A DNA stretch of 64,000 nucleotides from Ceratopteris richardii (taxonomy: Eukaryota > Streptophyta > Polypodiopsida > Polypodiales > Pteridaceae). This document shows, piece after piece, positions 1 through 11,443 of this stretch. The stretch is from assembly GCA_020310875.1 (NCBI GenBank), contig CM035427.1:91942468-92006467 (forward strand). Direction: 5' to 3'. The stretch's first letter is position 1, and each line of letters starts with the position of its first letter. The notes below the pieces were generated by a model. It searched no databases and was not told the origin of the DNA. It worked only from the letters and a program-made list of their open reading frames with translations. The translations under genes were made by a program, and so were the position numbers.

Positions 1-400
1 ATCCCAACAGCACAATTGAGAGTCTACCAAACAAAAAAGCTCCTTGGGAATGAGAAGAAGATGTGGCCAAGGTCTTACCTACCATGCAGGTAGTACTTAC
101 ACTTGAATTCCCTTCTTATTTGTAGCCAAATTTGATACCATGTCCGATTTAATTAGACATGAATCCCCAAGTCCTTCTTGATGTCCAATGTCTTTTTCAA
201 AATACCACCATTGTGCTATCTCAAAGTTTCTAGCTTGAAAGAGTTTTTTCTAATAAGGAGGCGAGTATTCGATACATCCCAAGCATTGATTTTATGCCTT
301 ATTAGGCATCAATATTTGAATTTGACTCTTCTAGTCAGGTCAATATTCTTAAGTCTGATCCTCTTTATTCTATCTTAGTGTCAAAGCTCTTTCCATATGC
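1..400. other. No recognisable gene; probable outer part of decayed LINE
   Basis: I see no convincing coding frame or RNA gene here. The short open frames have no family motifs. The stretch lies next to a decayed minus-strand LINE and may be its 3'-proximal part, but I could not align it with the better LINE copies at 11.4-13.6 kb and 58.5-60.6 kb. Confidence 0.4.
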
Positions 401-424
401 AAAATCCTTGTTCTATAATTTCTT

Positions 425-1925
425 TTCTCTTTGGTGGTTTCCAGAATCAAGAGCTGATTCCTTTGATCAGGAATCAAATAGAGTCATTTTTTCTAATACC
501 AATTGTCCACTTCTAGTCTTCATTTATCTTGCAGTATCTTTTCATCTTGTTCCAACTCTTCCATAAGGTGTTGATGAGATCCGAGCCTTTTCAGTCATAG
601 AAAAAGGAGGGAACAAAAGGATGAATAGATGGAGGCCTTTCCATCCTAGCAAACAAAAGGAGAGAGCTTGACTAAACCTCCCACTTGATTTTTCACACCC
701 TCCTCCTATTGGGATCTCTTGTCCAGAGGAAATAGTTGCACATTCCTTCCATCTTTGCTAAGTCTTTGTCCTTTGGTCTAGACCAAGTAAAAAAATAGAT
801 AATGGAAGGGATGAGGAATCTGTTGATCATTGTACCATGTCTTACTAAGTATAGATGCATATTATTCTAGTAACCAAGCTTATTTTCAAGCTTGGAGAGC
901 ACCTACTCCCACCATTTAGGATACCCAACAAACAAAAGATTTTTCCATTGCTATGCTCTTAACAACCTTAATCACTAAAGAACTGTGGTGATTGTCCCTT
1001 TTTGGGATTTGGGGCCATCATAAAAAGTATTAAGACTATGCCAAAAAGAAGAGATACTTCTAGAATCATTATGTAAGAATACATTGCTATCACTTGTAAA
1101 GAGTCTCATGACCATTGGAACCTAATTTTGAGGCGAGGAGAGAGCCCAAGAATACTACCAATCTGAATAGGGTGGTTGACCAAAGAACTAAGGTCGTTGG
1201 CAACAATCGCAATGCATACTAGAAGCCATGAGATACTTTGCCTAAATATGATAGCCAAGGAGATTTCGTCACTTATGTTAATATGAGCTATGGTGTGATC
1301 ATTAGTGTTGAGACCACCTTGATAAATTTAGAGCCACATCCAACACCTTTAGGAGATTGAAGAATGAAATCCCATTCTAGATTGTCATATAATTTGTCAA
1401 AGTCTATCTTGAGGAAAATGTTTATTCCTTAGTAGAGTCAAATTCTTCCCAAATGTCAATTATTTCCTCGAGAATCAACCTTACCTTTATGAAACCTTTC
1501 TAATCCTTGTTAATCCAAGTTTGCAAGTAGATGGCAATGTGATTGGCAAGAAATTTAACCAAAATCATATATCTAATTTGAAGCATCATGATCGGTTCCC
1601 AGTTTCCTATGATCCTCATTAATCCAAGTTTGCAAGTAGATGCCAATGCGATTGGCAAGATCTTTAACCAAAATTGTATATCCATTTTGAAGCATCATGA
1701 TTGGTTCCCAGTTTCCTTTGTTATTTTTGTTATCTTTCTTGTTAATAAGTTATATTACTCCTTCATTTAGGTAACCAATGTACCAAATCTCAAGGCCTCT
1801 TGCCAAATCAAACGAAAAGGGATCACTAACAAATGTTCAAATGCCTTGATAAATTCATTGGTAAGTCCATCAAGGCAAGGGCTTTTGCCTTTGGTCACAA
1901 TCAATACCTTCTAAAATTTCCAAGC
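425..1925 (-). pseudogene. Decayed LINE (non-LTR retrotransposon) reverse transcriptase, copy 1
   Basis: Read on the minus strand this is the remains of a LINE ORF2. Blocks at about 425-590, 690-750, 770-960 and 1370-1420 match, in the same order, the LINE at 11.4-13.6 kb. An example is the segment meaning FDKAYD-like reverse transcriptase near 1380-1410, equivalent to 13550-13590. Near 1850-1890 the minus strand reads KGKSPCLDGLTNEF, the conserved N-terminal reverse transcriptase motif (family form K-S-P-G-P-D-G). Stops and indels are frequent, so it is inactive and older than the other two copies. About 150 bases near 1005-1160 have no counterpart and may be an insertion. The upstream end of the reading frame is cut at about 1944 by a copia LTR, so the LTR element landed in this LINE. 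No endonuclease domain is visible. Confidence 0.7.
1510..1716. repeat. Tandem duplication, unit about 109 bp
   Basis: Two head-to-tail copies start at 1510 and 1619, each opening with TTAATCCAAGTTTGCAAGTA. They differ at only a few positions. The duplication lies inside the decayed LINE and explains the mirrored pair of short open frames on both strands. Confidence 0.85.
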
Positions 1926-1944
1926 CTAAGATGGGACAATCAAG

Positions 1945-2540
1945 TGTTGGTGCATGACAACCATCAATTGATGTTTTAGACAAAGGTTTGAAGTCAAAGG
2001 ATGAAGCAAACACCAATATGTGAAGCATGAAGTTAGTGCATGATCAGAGAATGAAGTCTTGTATATACGTGTACACTAGACTTGTAATTAACTCACTTAT
2101 ACTTTGTTATGGTTAAGAGTTAGGACATATATGTCTATATATACAAGTAAAAAGTCGAGACATGTATGAGAGATGATGAATGACAAGTTTTAAGAGTCAT
2201 TAGACACTTTAAAAATGCAAAAATATCTCTCATCAATCAGATGTAATGTTTTCTTGAATAGAAGAAAAGTTGCACATGATATTTTGTTTAGTGCTCCTTC
2301 TGTGTTTATTCTTTTGTGAAATACTTTTGTAGAAGTCTAAGTCTATACTTGAGTGATCTCTGTACAAATTTTTAGATCCTAATTGTGATCAGGCTCAGAG
2401 AATTGAGAGTAGAACATTTACATGTGTAAATGTGAAGAAGAGAAGACTGCAGCAAGTGCAAATTTGGTGATAATGTTTTGGTCACTTCTCCTTCCACAGT
2501 GTAAATTTTTGAGCAAGCAAGCACTCATTATTTAAGTTGA
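1945..2540 (+). mobile_element. 5' LTR of Ty1/copia element 1
   Basis: The LTR begins with TGTTGGTGCATGAC. Its first ~270 bases match, in reverse complement, the 3' LTR at 47385-47625, so both belong to one family. The 3' boundary is uncertain because no intact initiator-Met primer site (TGGTATCAGAGC) is visible downstream. The end given is an estimate. Confidence 0.65.
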
Positions 2541-2739
2541 AGGTAAGCTACCTATGAATAAAAGCATTTGAATAAACTGGTTCTAAATAAAGAGAACTAT
2601 GCATTAGAAGTTGCAGCTGTAGAAAAGTATAGTTTTAGACATAGGTGAATTTTTTGGAGTACATCTCAAGATTTACTAAACCTTTTGAGAATTTTTAACT
2701 TGGACAAGGTGCACAACCTTTAGGCAACATTTCACTCCT

Positions 2740-4402
2740 ACTTTGAATCAATTGCTAGGACATATGTTAACCTTTGAGTAGGATGTCAAAGGTGATGTTG
2801 ATAAAAGTATAGGTCAAGCAATGTATTCAAACGTCAAGAAGAAGTTTAACAAAGGCAAGCAACAATTGAACGAAGAAGAAGGTACAACTAGTCAAGCTAA
2901 CTTCATAAGAGGAAGAGAAGATGGCAAAGGAAGAGGTAGAGGCAGAAGCAATAAAGATGGAGTCAAAGCTTGCTCGATTTGTGGTAAGACAAATCATTTA
3001 GCTCATGAATGTTGGCATAATAATCAGAATGGTGGAGGATCTAATCATAATTTTAATTCAAGAGGAAGAGGTCATAGAAATCAAAGAGGTAACTTCAGAG
3101 GTAGAGGTAGTAGAGGTTACTTTGGAAGAAATGCAGGTAGAGGTTTCCAAAGCCAATCCTACAACAATACCTACCACAATTATGCTTTAGATCAGAAGGA
3201 GGATTCAACCTTAATTATGAATGCAACTTGTGAAAGACAAAGTGAAGATCAAAGAGTCTTCTACATAGACTCAGGGTGTAGCAATCACCTGAGTGGCAAC
3301 ATAGCTTTGATTACTAATTTGGAGAATAAAAGTAAGTAATCATGTGGTGTGAATAGGTGATAATACAAAGCATAATGTGAAGTCCATTAGATTAGTAAAG
3401 GCCAAGGGTGCAAGTACTCTTCTGAGTAAGGTTTTGTATGTTCCTACAATTCCAAAGAATCTGATAAGTGTAGGGCAAATTGTTGAGAAAGTTTATGAAG
3501 TAAGGTTCACAAATGATGGAGTTTTTGTGGAAGACCCTAGCAATGGGTATAAACAAATTGTTTCATGAAAGAAAGAAGGAAGGCTATTCACATTGAAGAT
3601 TCAAGGCAATGTTGGTCATGCCTTGTTCACTTATGGAGGACATCAGATCTCTGAGTTAGATCTTTGGCATAAAAGGCTTGGACATTTCAATGAAAGAGGT
3701 ATTAAGGATATTGTTAACAATGGTTCACTTCTTGGATTCAGAGAAGCTTGAATAGGTATACACAGATGTGTGGGGACCATCAAAGGATTTTAGCATTAAT
3801 GGTTCAAGATATTATGTGATTTATGTTGATGATGCTACCAAGTGGATCACTATATATGTGATCAAAGATAAATCAGAGGTGTTCAATACATTTAAAAATT
3901 ATCGAGTGTATGCAGAGAGAATCACAGGTTAAAAATTGAAGAGACTAAGGTCAGATGGAGGGGGAGAGTATTTCTCTAATGATTTCAATGATTACTTGTG
4001 GAATGCAGGTATAAAAAGGGAAATTACTTGCAGATACTCTCCTCAACAAAATGGTGTAGCAGAAAGGAGAAATAGAACTCTTGTTGAGTTTGCAAGGTCA
4101 ATGATGAAGGAGAAAAATTGTCCAAATTATTTGTGGGCTGAGCCTGTAAATACAGCCACATACTTGGTTAATGGGTTACCATGTAAAGCTTTGCAAGGAA
4201 TGACACCATATGAAGCTTGGTGGGGTAAGAGACTTACCTTAGATCATTGCAAAGTATTTGGATGTTTGGCTTATGCATATGTGCCATCTCAGTTGAGGCA
4301 TAAATTTGAGCCCAAAGCTGAAAATTTTGTGTTCATTGGCTATGATGATAAACAGATGGGTTATAGGTTGTGGAATCCATCCACAAAGCAATTTTCTTGT
4401 AT
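2740..4402 (+). pseudogene. Copia element 1: gag-protease-integrase remnant
   Basis: This is the 5' half of a Ty1/copia polyprotein closely related to the intact element at 36.8-43.7 kb. The C-terminal part of Gag is readable from about 2740. It has a basic RG-rich stretch and a zinc knuckle CSICGKTNHLAHEC (about 2970-3011) that keeps the CX2CX4HX4C spacing. The aspartic protease motif FYIDSGCSNH follows at about 3262-3290. A stop-broken GAG-pre-integrase region (LWHKRLGHF) is near 3660-3690. The integrase core is clear from 3936: KRLRSDGGGEYF, then SPQQNGVAERRNRT with its glutamate. Stops near 3338, 3566 and 3750 break the frame. The frame ends at about 4402 after RLWNPSTKQF, where a second copia element begins. 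Reverse transcriptase and RNase H of this copy are not found in the window. Confidence 0.85.
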
Positions 4403-7155
4403 CAGGTGCATTGATAGCTTTGTTTGTCAAACATGCCATTATTCCTCATAATTGCTCTTGCGAAACAACGAAGGATGCTTGGGATACACTTACCATGTTG
4501 TACTATGCTAGGAATGAGGCTTGTGTTGCTCACCTTCGAAAACAATTGGAGAGTGAGCACATGAATGAAGGTGATTCTATGGATAGTTTTCTCACAAAGA
4601 TCAAGGATTTGAAAGAACAGTTGATTTTTGTTGATGAAGTTATACCAGATAGCTCACTTGTGCAAACCGTTCTGAATGGTCTTCCTTACTCATATCAGAG
4701 TTTTGCTTCTACTCTTTGTTTGATGATTAAAAGCAATCCAAATGCCTTGTCGTTTGAGGAGTTAGTCTCTGTTCTGTTGCAGGAAGACTAGTCTAGGCAG
4801 AACAGGTCTATTATGTGTGTTGCATATCAAGCTTTCTTGGCTAGTTAGAAGGGCAAAGGTAAATAGAGCTCTTCTACTAATAAGTAGAAATCTACAAATG
4901 CACATTCGAAAAAGGAAGGCAAAGATGAGAAGAAATCAGAAAATCACAAATTGTTTTGCAAATACTATAAAGCAAATGATCATGTCATCAAGAACTGTCC
5001 AAGACTGGCTGCTAAAGGGGCAAAGAAGAAAGAGGCTGGAATGGTTGTTGGAGAGGCCTCTACACTGAAAACAGAGTCTGCTAATCTTGTGCAGGAAGAA
5101 GAGTGGGTGTCTACTACTGTTTGCAGTTTTGACCCTTCTTCTCGTGAGGAGTGCATGTCTGCAGTAGACTCAGATGTTTGGTACTTTGAAAGTGGGGCGA
5201 CCAAACATATTACCTCGCACAACAATTTCTTCTCTTTATTCGAACCTGCCCCTATAGGGAATACTGTTACATCTGCCAACAACTCCTCCTATCCTGTTAT
5301 GGGAGTTGGTAAGATCATCTTGACTACTATTGATGGTAGTTCTTTCACTTTGTCAAATGCTTTGTTTGTGCCAGGGATAAAGAAAAATCTGTTATCAGTT
5401 TCTGCATTAGCCAAGAATGGCTTGGTTGTGAAATTTGTTGATGACAAATGTACAGTTCATGATCTGTCAAATTATGCCAAAATGGTTGGTGCAGACATTG
5501 CGTGATAGCAAATTAGATGCACCTTTGTCATATTGTACTCGTTCGGGCTCTCATAGTGCCTCTTTTGCATCAAATTGCTATGCTATGGTTAGCCTCTAGT
5601 CTCTGTGATGAGACTGAACTTGTTTCATTTGATGAAGCACAAAATGCTGAACATTGGATGGTTGCAATGCAATCTAAATATGATGCTATCATGAAAAATG
5701 GTACCTGGTCTTTATGTGACTTGCCTCCTATCAAGAAGGCCATTGGCACTAAGTGGGTATACAAGTTGAAGCATAAACATGATGTAACAGTTGACAGGTA
5801 TAAAGCTAGGCTTGCTGCAAAGGGTTATGCACAGGAAAGAGGCATTGATTTTAATGAAACCTTTGCTCCTTCTTGGAGAATGACTATTGTTCATAGCATT
5901 TGTGCACTTCCAACTCATCATGGTTGGAATGTACACCAGTTGGACATTAAAACAACATTTCTAAATGGTGACTTGCATGAGGAAGTGTATGTTCTTCAAC
6001 CCCGTGGCTTTGTGCAAAAAGGGCATGAAAACCAGGTATGAAGGTTAAAGAAGGCATTATATGGTTTAAAGCAAGTGCCACGTGCTTGGTACGAAAAGAT
6101 GCATGCCTATCTCATTGCACATGGTTTTGAGAATAGTCCAACTAAAATTACCTTTTATGTTAAGCGTGCTAATGATGTGCTTCTGATCATTGTGGTGTAT
6201 GTTGATAACATGCTGCTCACTGGTCCTCATGACATGCATATTGCTGATTTTAAGGCTGATTTGCATGCCTCATTTGAGATGTTTGATTTGTGGCGTTTGC
6301 ATCACTATTTGGGCATTCAGTTTATGCAAGTTGATGGTGGAATGGTTTTGTGTCAAACGAAATATATTGACACATTATTGCGGCGTTTTTGCCTTGAAGA
6401 CTATAAGCCTATTGTCACTCCTATGGAGACATGTTTACGATTGAGCCTTCATGATGCTGGAGATGCGTTTGATGTTGTTCTCTATCAGCAAGTTGTTGGA
6501 TGCTTGATTTACTTATGCATTACTCAGCCAGATATTTAATTTGCTGTCTCACAGATGAGCAAGTTTATGCATTGCCCATGTGTCAAGCATTGGCAGGTAG
6601 TTAAGCGCATCTTTTGCAACTTGAGTGGTACCTAGATACTTGAATTGTTTTATCCCAAGGGGGATCACTACCGCCAGATTTGCATGCTTTTCTGATAGTG
6701 TTTGGGTTGGTTGCTATGACATTCATGTGTCCATCAATGGCTTTTGCTTCATGCTTGCTAGCTCATGTATATCTTGGTTGAGCAAGAAGCAGCCTACTGT
6801 GGCCACTTCCAGTTGTGAGGCTGAGTATAGGGCAACTTTTTTCACAGTGAATGTTGAGTGTGTGTGGCTCAAACGCCTTATGGCTGATTTGGGTGTTGGT
6901 CAGTCTTTTGCCACCACCATCTTCACTGACAGTCAGAGCACATTGACGATTGCTAGGAACCTAGTGTTCCATGCTCGCACTAAGCACATTGAGGTGCATT
7001 ATCATTATGTTAGGGAGAGGTTCTCTACCGAAGAGACCAACTTGGCATATGTGCTCATGCAGGAGAACATTGCAGACCTTTTCACGAAGGCTCTACCTAG
7101 GGAGAAGTTTGAAGCTTTCCGCAAAGCTTTGGGCTTACTTCCTTTTGTGGATTGA
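4403..7155 (+). pseudogene. Copia element 2: gag-protease joined directly to RT-RNase H, integrase missing
   Basis: A second copia family begins here without its 5' LTR. Gag (UBN2-type) is open at 4430-4790 and includes FLTKIKDLKEQL and VLNGLPYSYQSF. A zinc knuckle near 4951 reads CKYYKANDHVIKNC, so its second cysteine is tyrosine. The protease motif near 5180 reads WYFESGATKH, with Asp replaced by Glu in the usual D-S-G. Between about 5505 and 5580 the frame jumps from GAG-pre-integrase straight into reverse transcriptase (GTKWVYKLKHKH, YKARLAAKGYAQ), so the whole integrase is gone. The polymerase motif near 6197 is YVDNM instead of YVDDM. RNase H (SWLSKKQPTVATSSCEAEYR, then DSQSTL and HARTKHIEVHYHYVRE) is nearly intact at 6770-7155. 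Several stops are present, and at least three essential sites are altered. The element is inactive. Confidence 0.88.
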
Positions 7156-7228
7156 TTCCACATAGCTTGGCACTTCCTTATACATGTGTGCCAGCTCCTT
7201 TTTCATCGCATCACTCCCAAGGGGAATT

Positions 7229-7460
7229 TGTTGATATATTTAGGTAGTGATGTGTGTGAATACTCTAGGACCGTCGGGGCACTTTTTTCCCTCTTTAAGA
7301 GGTTTTTTTTCCCCAGTTTGTATATATGCCTATTGCCCTAATGGGCTACTTATCTTTGTACATTCTAGTGTTAATACATTCAACATTGTGTGTTGTGCTC
7401 CAAGCTTCTTCTTCTTCTTCCTTGTGTTGTTTGTGCTTCTGCAGACGTCTAACTCCAACA
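7229..7460 (+). mobile_element. 3' LTR of copia element 2
   Basis: A polypurine tract (AAGGGGAA, about 7219-7226) sits just after the RNase H stop and is followed by TGTTGATATATT. The LTR runs about 232 bp to CTCCAACA and so has TG...CA ends. Its last third, with ACATTGTGTGTTGTGCTCC and a CTT repeat, recurs at 43936-44020, identifying a second member of the family. Confidence 0.8.
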
Positions 7461-8009
7461 GTTTTTGGGTTGTGCATTCAGCCTTTTTAGTGTCATTTTA
7501 CTGCATATATTGAGCACATATACAAATGTATGCTTCTATGGATACCGCTTATGTACGTCCATGTGTTCATTGATATAGTGGTTACGGTTTTTGCATAAGG
7601 CCTTTTACGTAAGATAAAGAGGGTTGTGGTAAGGTTTTCTTAACTGGGAGACACCCAGATGTCGGGGTCGCTTCGGTGATGCAGGTGGAAGACTTACCTA
7701 GCCTCGCCATAGGATATGTATGATAGTTGTTTATAGATGCTCGATAAGCCAGGTTGGCTTCTATTGGATAACTGATTATCTGCAGTGGAGTGAGTGATTC
7801 ACTATGCATGTAAACATGTCAGTACTTGCAGTTTTACGATATTTTGACACTAGCCATATGCTCATTTTGCAAAGGATACTTTAGCAAAAAAATTTCCAGA
7901 TTTTTTGGTTTTGTTAGTTATACAGTGGTCGATTTACTCCTTAATACACTTATTCGTTGGTGTTTTGGCTTTTCTAGATCCATTATCATTCTATTCAATA
8001 CTCTACCAT
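7461..8009 (+). other. Probable degraded LTR upstream of copia element 3
   Basis: No gene is visible. The stretch ends in CTACCATCA directly before TGGCATCAGAGG, which resembles the initiator-Met primer site TGGTATCAGAGC with two changes, so it may be the end of an LTR. I could not match it to sequence after the RNase H of element 3, so the assignment is tentative. Confidence 0.35.
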
Positions 8010-10062
8010 CATGGCATCAGAGGTCTTAGGGACATCTGGTGGATCAGGGTCTAGTTCCAATGTTCCGAGGAGGAGCTATAACTTGTAGGGCGAAGATTGA
8101 AAGTGTCACAAGATTTGTGGACAAGGAAGCCACCATATTATGAGCATCTTTGAGTTTTTGGGCGTGAAGCATATGTTCATATATCCGAGAATCTTAGACA
8201 AAAGTTGGACCATAAGTCAAAGAAATGCATTTTTCTTGGATATGGTCGAGAAGGAAAATTTGGATATCGCTTATAGGATCCTAAAACACGATCAGTGATC
8301 AAAAGTAGTGATGTAATTTTCAATGAGTCTAAGATGCATAAACAGCCCATTAAGGAGGTTGAAGTGAGAAGAGTGGTGTTTGAGGATACTAGTCCTCTAG
8401 TTAGCATCCATAAAGATGCTACACATAGGGACATTCAAGAGAATGTTCGATTAGATCAGTTTGCACATGTTCCTGTTAAACAACCATTGAGATGCTCTGC
8501 ACATGTCTCACATCCACCTAATAGATATGTTCTAGGTTTAGATTTTGTTATTCTAATAGATAATGGTGAGCCTTCTTGCTACAAAGAGGCTATGCAGATA
8601 GAGGATCATGTCAAGCGGGAGCATGCCATGAAGAGTGAGTTGGATTCTATTCACAAGAATGGTACTTGGGATTTAGTACCTTTGCCAAAGGATAGGAAAG
8701 CTTTACCATATGGGTATATAAGCTCAAATTCATGTCAAATAGTGCTTCTCCAAAGTATAAAGCATGACTTGTTGCAAAGGGTTTTAAGCAATAACATGGT
8801 GTTGATTTTGAGGAAATCTTCTCTCCAATGGTCAAGATGACTACGCTACACATGTCACTTGGATTCGTTGCAATGGAGGACTTAGAATAAGTCCAAATGA
8901 ATGTGAAAGCTGATTTCTTGCATGGAGATCTTAAAGATGAGATATATATGGAACAACCACAAGGTTATGCAGTTCCTAGCAAGGAAAGTCTAGTTTGTAA
9001 GCTCAAGAACAACTTGTATGGACTTAAATAGTCCCCTACACAATGGCATCAAAAGTTTGATGTGTTTATGAAGTCTCAAGGCTATTCTCGAAACAATGAG
9101 GATCATTGTCTCTACGCAAAGAGATGCTCAGATGGCAGCTTGATATGCTTGATACTTTATGTCGATGATATGTTGATTGTTGGGAAGTCCTCTTATGACT
9201 TGTCAATTCTCAAAAAGAAGTTGAGCCAGACATTTGATATGAAGGATTTGGGGGATGCCACTCGTGATAGGAGTCAAAGATGCATATACTTGTCTCAAAG
9301 TGAGTACATATCCAAAGTACTTCATAGGTTCAATATGCAGGGTGGAAAGGCATTGAGTGCACCTTTACCCACATATGTGAAATTGAGCAAGGATGATTGC
9401 CCTGAATCAGATGAGGAAAAGGAATTCATGAACAAAATTCCCTATCAATCTGTTGTTGGTAGTCTCATGTATGCTATGGTAGCTACGAGACTAGACATTG
9501 CATTTGCAGTGGGAGTTATGAGTAGATATATGTCTAATCATGGCAAGAAACATTGGGAGGCGGTCAAGATGATTTTGAGATATTTGGGTGGCACTAAGTA
9601 CAAGTGTCTATGCTTAGGTAGAGGGAAAGCATCCATTATTAGTTGCACAGATTCGACTATGTTGGTTGTGTAGACAATTGTGAGTTTGCATCAGAGTACA
9701 TTTTTCATTTTGTTGGAGGTGCTATCTCTTGGAGATCTCGTCTTCAAGAATGTACAACTGTTTCCACCACAAAAGCAGAGTATGTTGTAGAAATCGAGGC
9801 ATATAAGGAAGCATTGTGGCTTTCTCATCTTGCTTATGATATGGGTCTACCTCAGCATGTACCTTGTTTGCTCAATGATAGTCAGAGTGCCATTTCTTTG
9901 GTTAGGAATCTGGTCTATCATGCAAAGACCAAGCACATTGAGGTGAGGTATCACTTCATTCGAGATTGCTTAGGCACTGAGTGCATTATTCTTGAGAATG
10001 TTCAAACTCGAGATAATGCTGCATATGCTTTGACTAAAGCTCTACCACAGAATAGCTTTTGA
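8010..10062 (+). pseudogene. Copia element 3: decayed integrase tail, RT and RNase H
   Basis: A short Gag-like start (MASEV... at about 8011) runs within about 80 bases into the C-terminal part of copia integrase (FLGYGREGKFGYRL, about 8235-8275), so most of gag, protease and integrase is deleted. Reverse transcriptase follows. KNGTWDLVPLPKDRK is near 8660. The region 8700-9060 is frameshifted but still shows the [19 protein letters not shown] block. From 9062 it is open with LCLILYVDDMLIVGK-like sequence (YVDDM intact near 9160), then SVVGSLMYAM and RYLGGTKY. RNase H continues in another frame at 9643-10062: AISWRSRLQECTTVSTTKAEY, LNDSQSAISL and HAKTKHIEVRYHFIRD. It is non-functional because of the 5' deletion and frame breaks, although the polymerase active site survives. 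Confidence 0.85.
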
Positions 10063-10526
10063 CACTGCTGTCACTTGATGGGGGTTACTTGATTCATGAT
10101 CTTACACAGTTACTTGTATACTCTGTAACATGCCCATCAGGTGGGAGATATAGTTTGTGTACTTACACTCATGCATTCTTTATCATGTTTTATTTTTCTC
10201 TCATAGTTACTTTGGCAATATTGGCCTTTAGTGGGAGATTTTTACCGTTAGTGTCCCTGTGAAAGGCCAAATGGCCATTGGACACTTCTTTGTATATGTT
10301 TTTTAATAAAACGTATAGTGGTCTAGTCTATCACAGACTGTAAGTTCGATCGTATTTGTAACACCTAAAAAGTTTGTGTTCATGCTCCCTGGATACTGTG
10401 TTTTTTTGCTTATTCTGCAGCCTTTGTGTGGAGTACCATATGCGAACCTAGGATCTTGGTTCTCTACTTTGAGGATATTGTCACGGATCTCTCAAGAAGG
10501 AGAACGCACTATGGTGCATCACCATT
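10063..10526 (+). other. 3' end of copia element 3, probably with LTR remnant
   Basis: There is no coding sequence. AGTGGGAGATTT near 10230 is like the purine-rich tract that precedes the 3' LTR in many copia elements, so an LTR may begin near 10238. Its end is not recognisable before the microsatellite. Confidence 0.4.
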
Positions 10527-10539
10527 GAAATACTTCATA

Positions 10540-11043
10540 TATGTGTATGTATGTGTATGTATATGTGTGTATATGTGTGTGTGTATATGTCTATATATGT
10601 GTGTGTATATGTGTGTATGTATGTGTGTGTGAATATGTGTATACATGTATGTATATGTGTGTATATGTGTGTGTATATGTGTGTGTGTAAATATGTGTGT
10701 ATATGTGTGTATGTATGTGTGTGTGTATATGTGTGTGTATATGTATGTATGTATATGTGCGTTTTGTGTGTATATGTAAATATATGTATATATGTGTGTG
10801 TATATGTGTATATATGTGTATGTGTGTATGTATATGTGTGTGTGTGCATATGTGTGTATGTATATGTGTGTATGTTTGTGTATATGTGTGGATGTATGTG
10901 TGTGTATATGTGTATGCATATGTGTGTATGTATGCGTATATATGTGTGTATATGTGTATATATATGTATGTATGTGTGTGTATGCATATGTGTGTATGTA
11001 TGTGCATGTGTGTGTATGCATATGTGTGTATGTATGTGTGTGT
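10540..11043. repeat. TG/TA-rich microsatellite (TGTGTATA/TGTATG mix)
   Basis: About 500 bp are built almost only of TG and TA steps (TGTGTATATG and TGTATGTATG variants). Long open frames on both strands, rich in Tyr/Cys/Val/Met or in His/Thr/Ile, are products of this low complexity and not genes. Confidence 0.95.
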
Positions 11044-11179
11044 ACCTACCTCGGGACTTGCTTGCTCGAGGTTGTTCTTCACTCGGGTCTAGGGGTTGCT
11101 CTTCGCTCTTCGATCAGGGTCTCTTTGCTTGATCCTAGCACAAATGTGCCAAGAAAAAGCTATTTTTTTTTCAACTCTT

Positions 11180-11400
11180 AGACCGTCGCTTATGCGACAC
11201 AAAAGCATCGCAAGTAGTTTGCCTGCATCGCTAGGCTTCGACACGTGTAGCGATGCTTGGCATGAGCATCGCATAAGCGATGCTAAGTATCACATATGCG
11301 ACGACCTTGATTTATTTTTTTACTTTTTCCTTGGACATCATTTATGCGATGCTTTTTTAAAGAAGCATCACATAAGCAACGATACCGGCTTTTTTTCAAT
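11180..11400. repeat. Cluster of CpG-rich inverted repeats, core GCGATGC/GCATCGC
   Basis: Variants of GCATCGC and TTATGCGATGC occur at least seven times in about 220 bp, in both orientations. At 11265-11284 AGCATCGCATAAGCGATGCT has perfect 8-bp arms around ATAA. Near 11342-11377 a second hairpin pairs TTATGCGATGCTT with AAGCATCACATAA with one mismatch. T-rich runs flank the block. It could be a small non-autonomous DNA element or part of a satellite. No terminal repeats or target duplication are clear. Confidence 0.6.
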
Positions 11401-11443
11401 CAAGGGCATTGCAACACCCCCATTATTCTTTTTTTTTAATATA

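Noticed and set aside
10509-11132. Open frames of 130-193 codons on both strands (Tyr-Cys-Val or His-Thr-Ile repeats)
   Set aside because: They are translations of a TG/TA microsatellite; the same composition is open in several frames at once.
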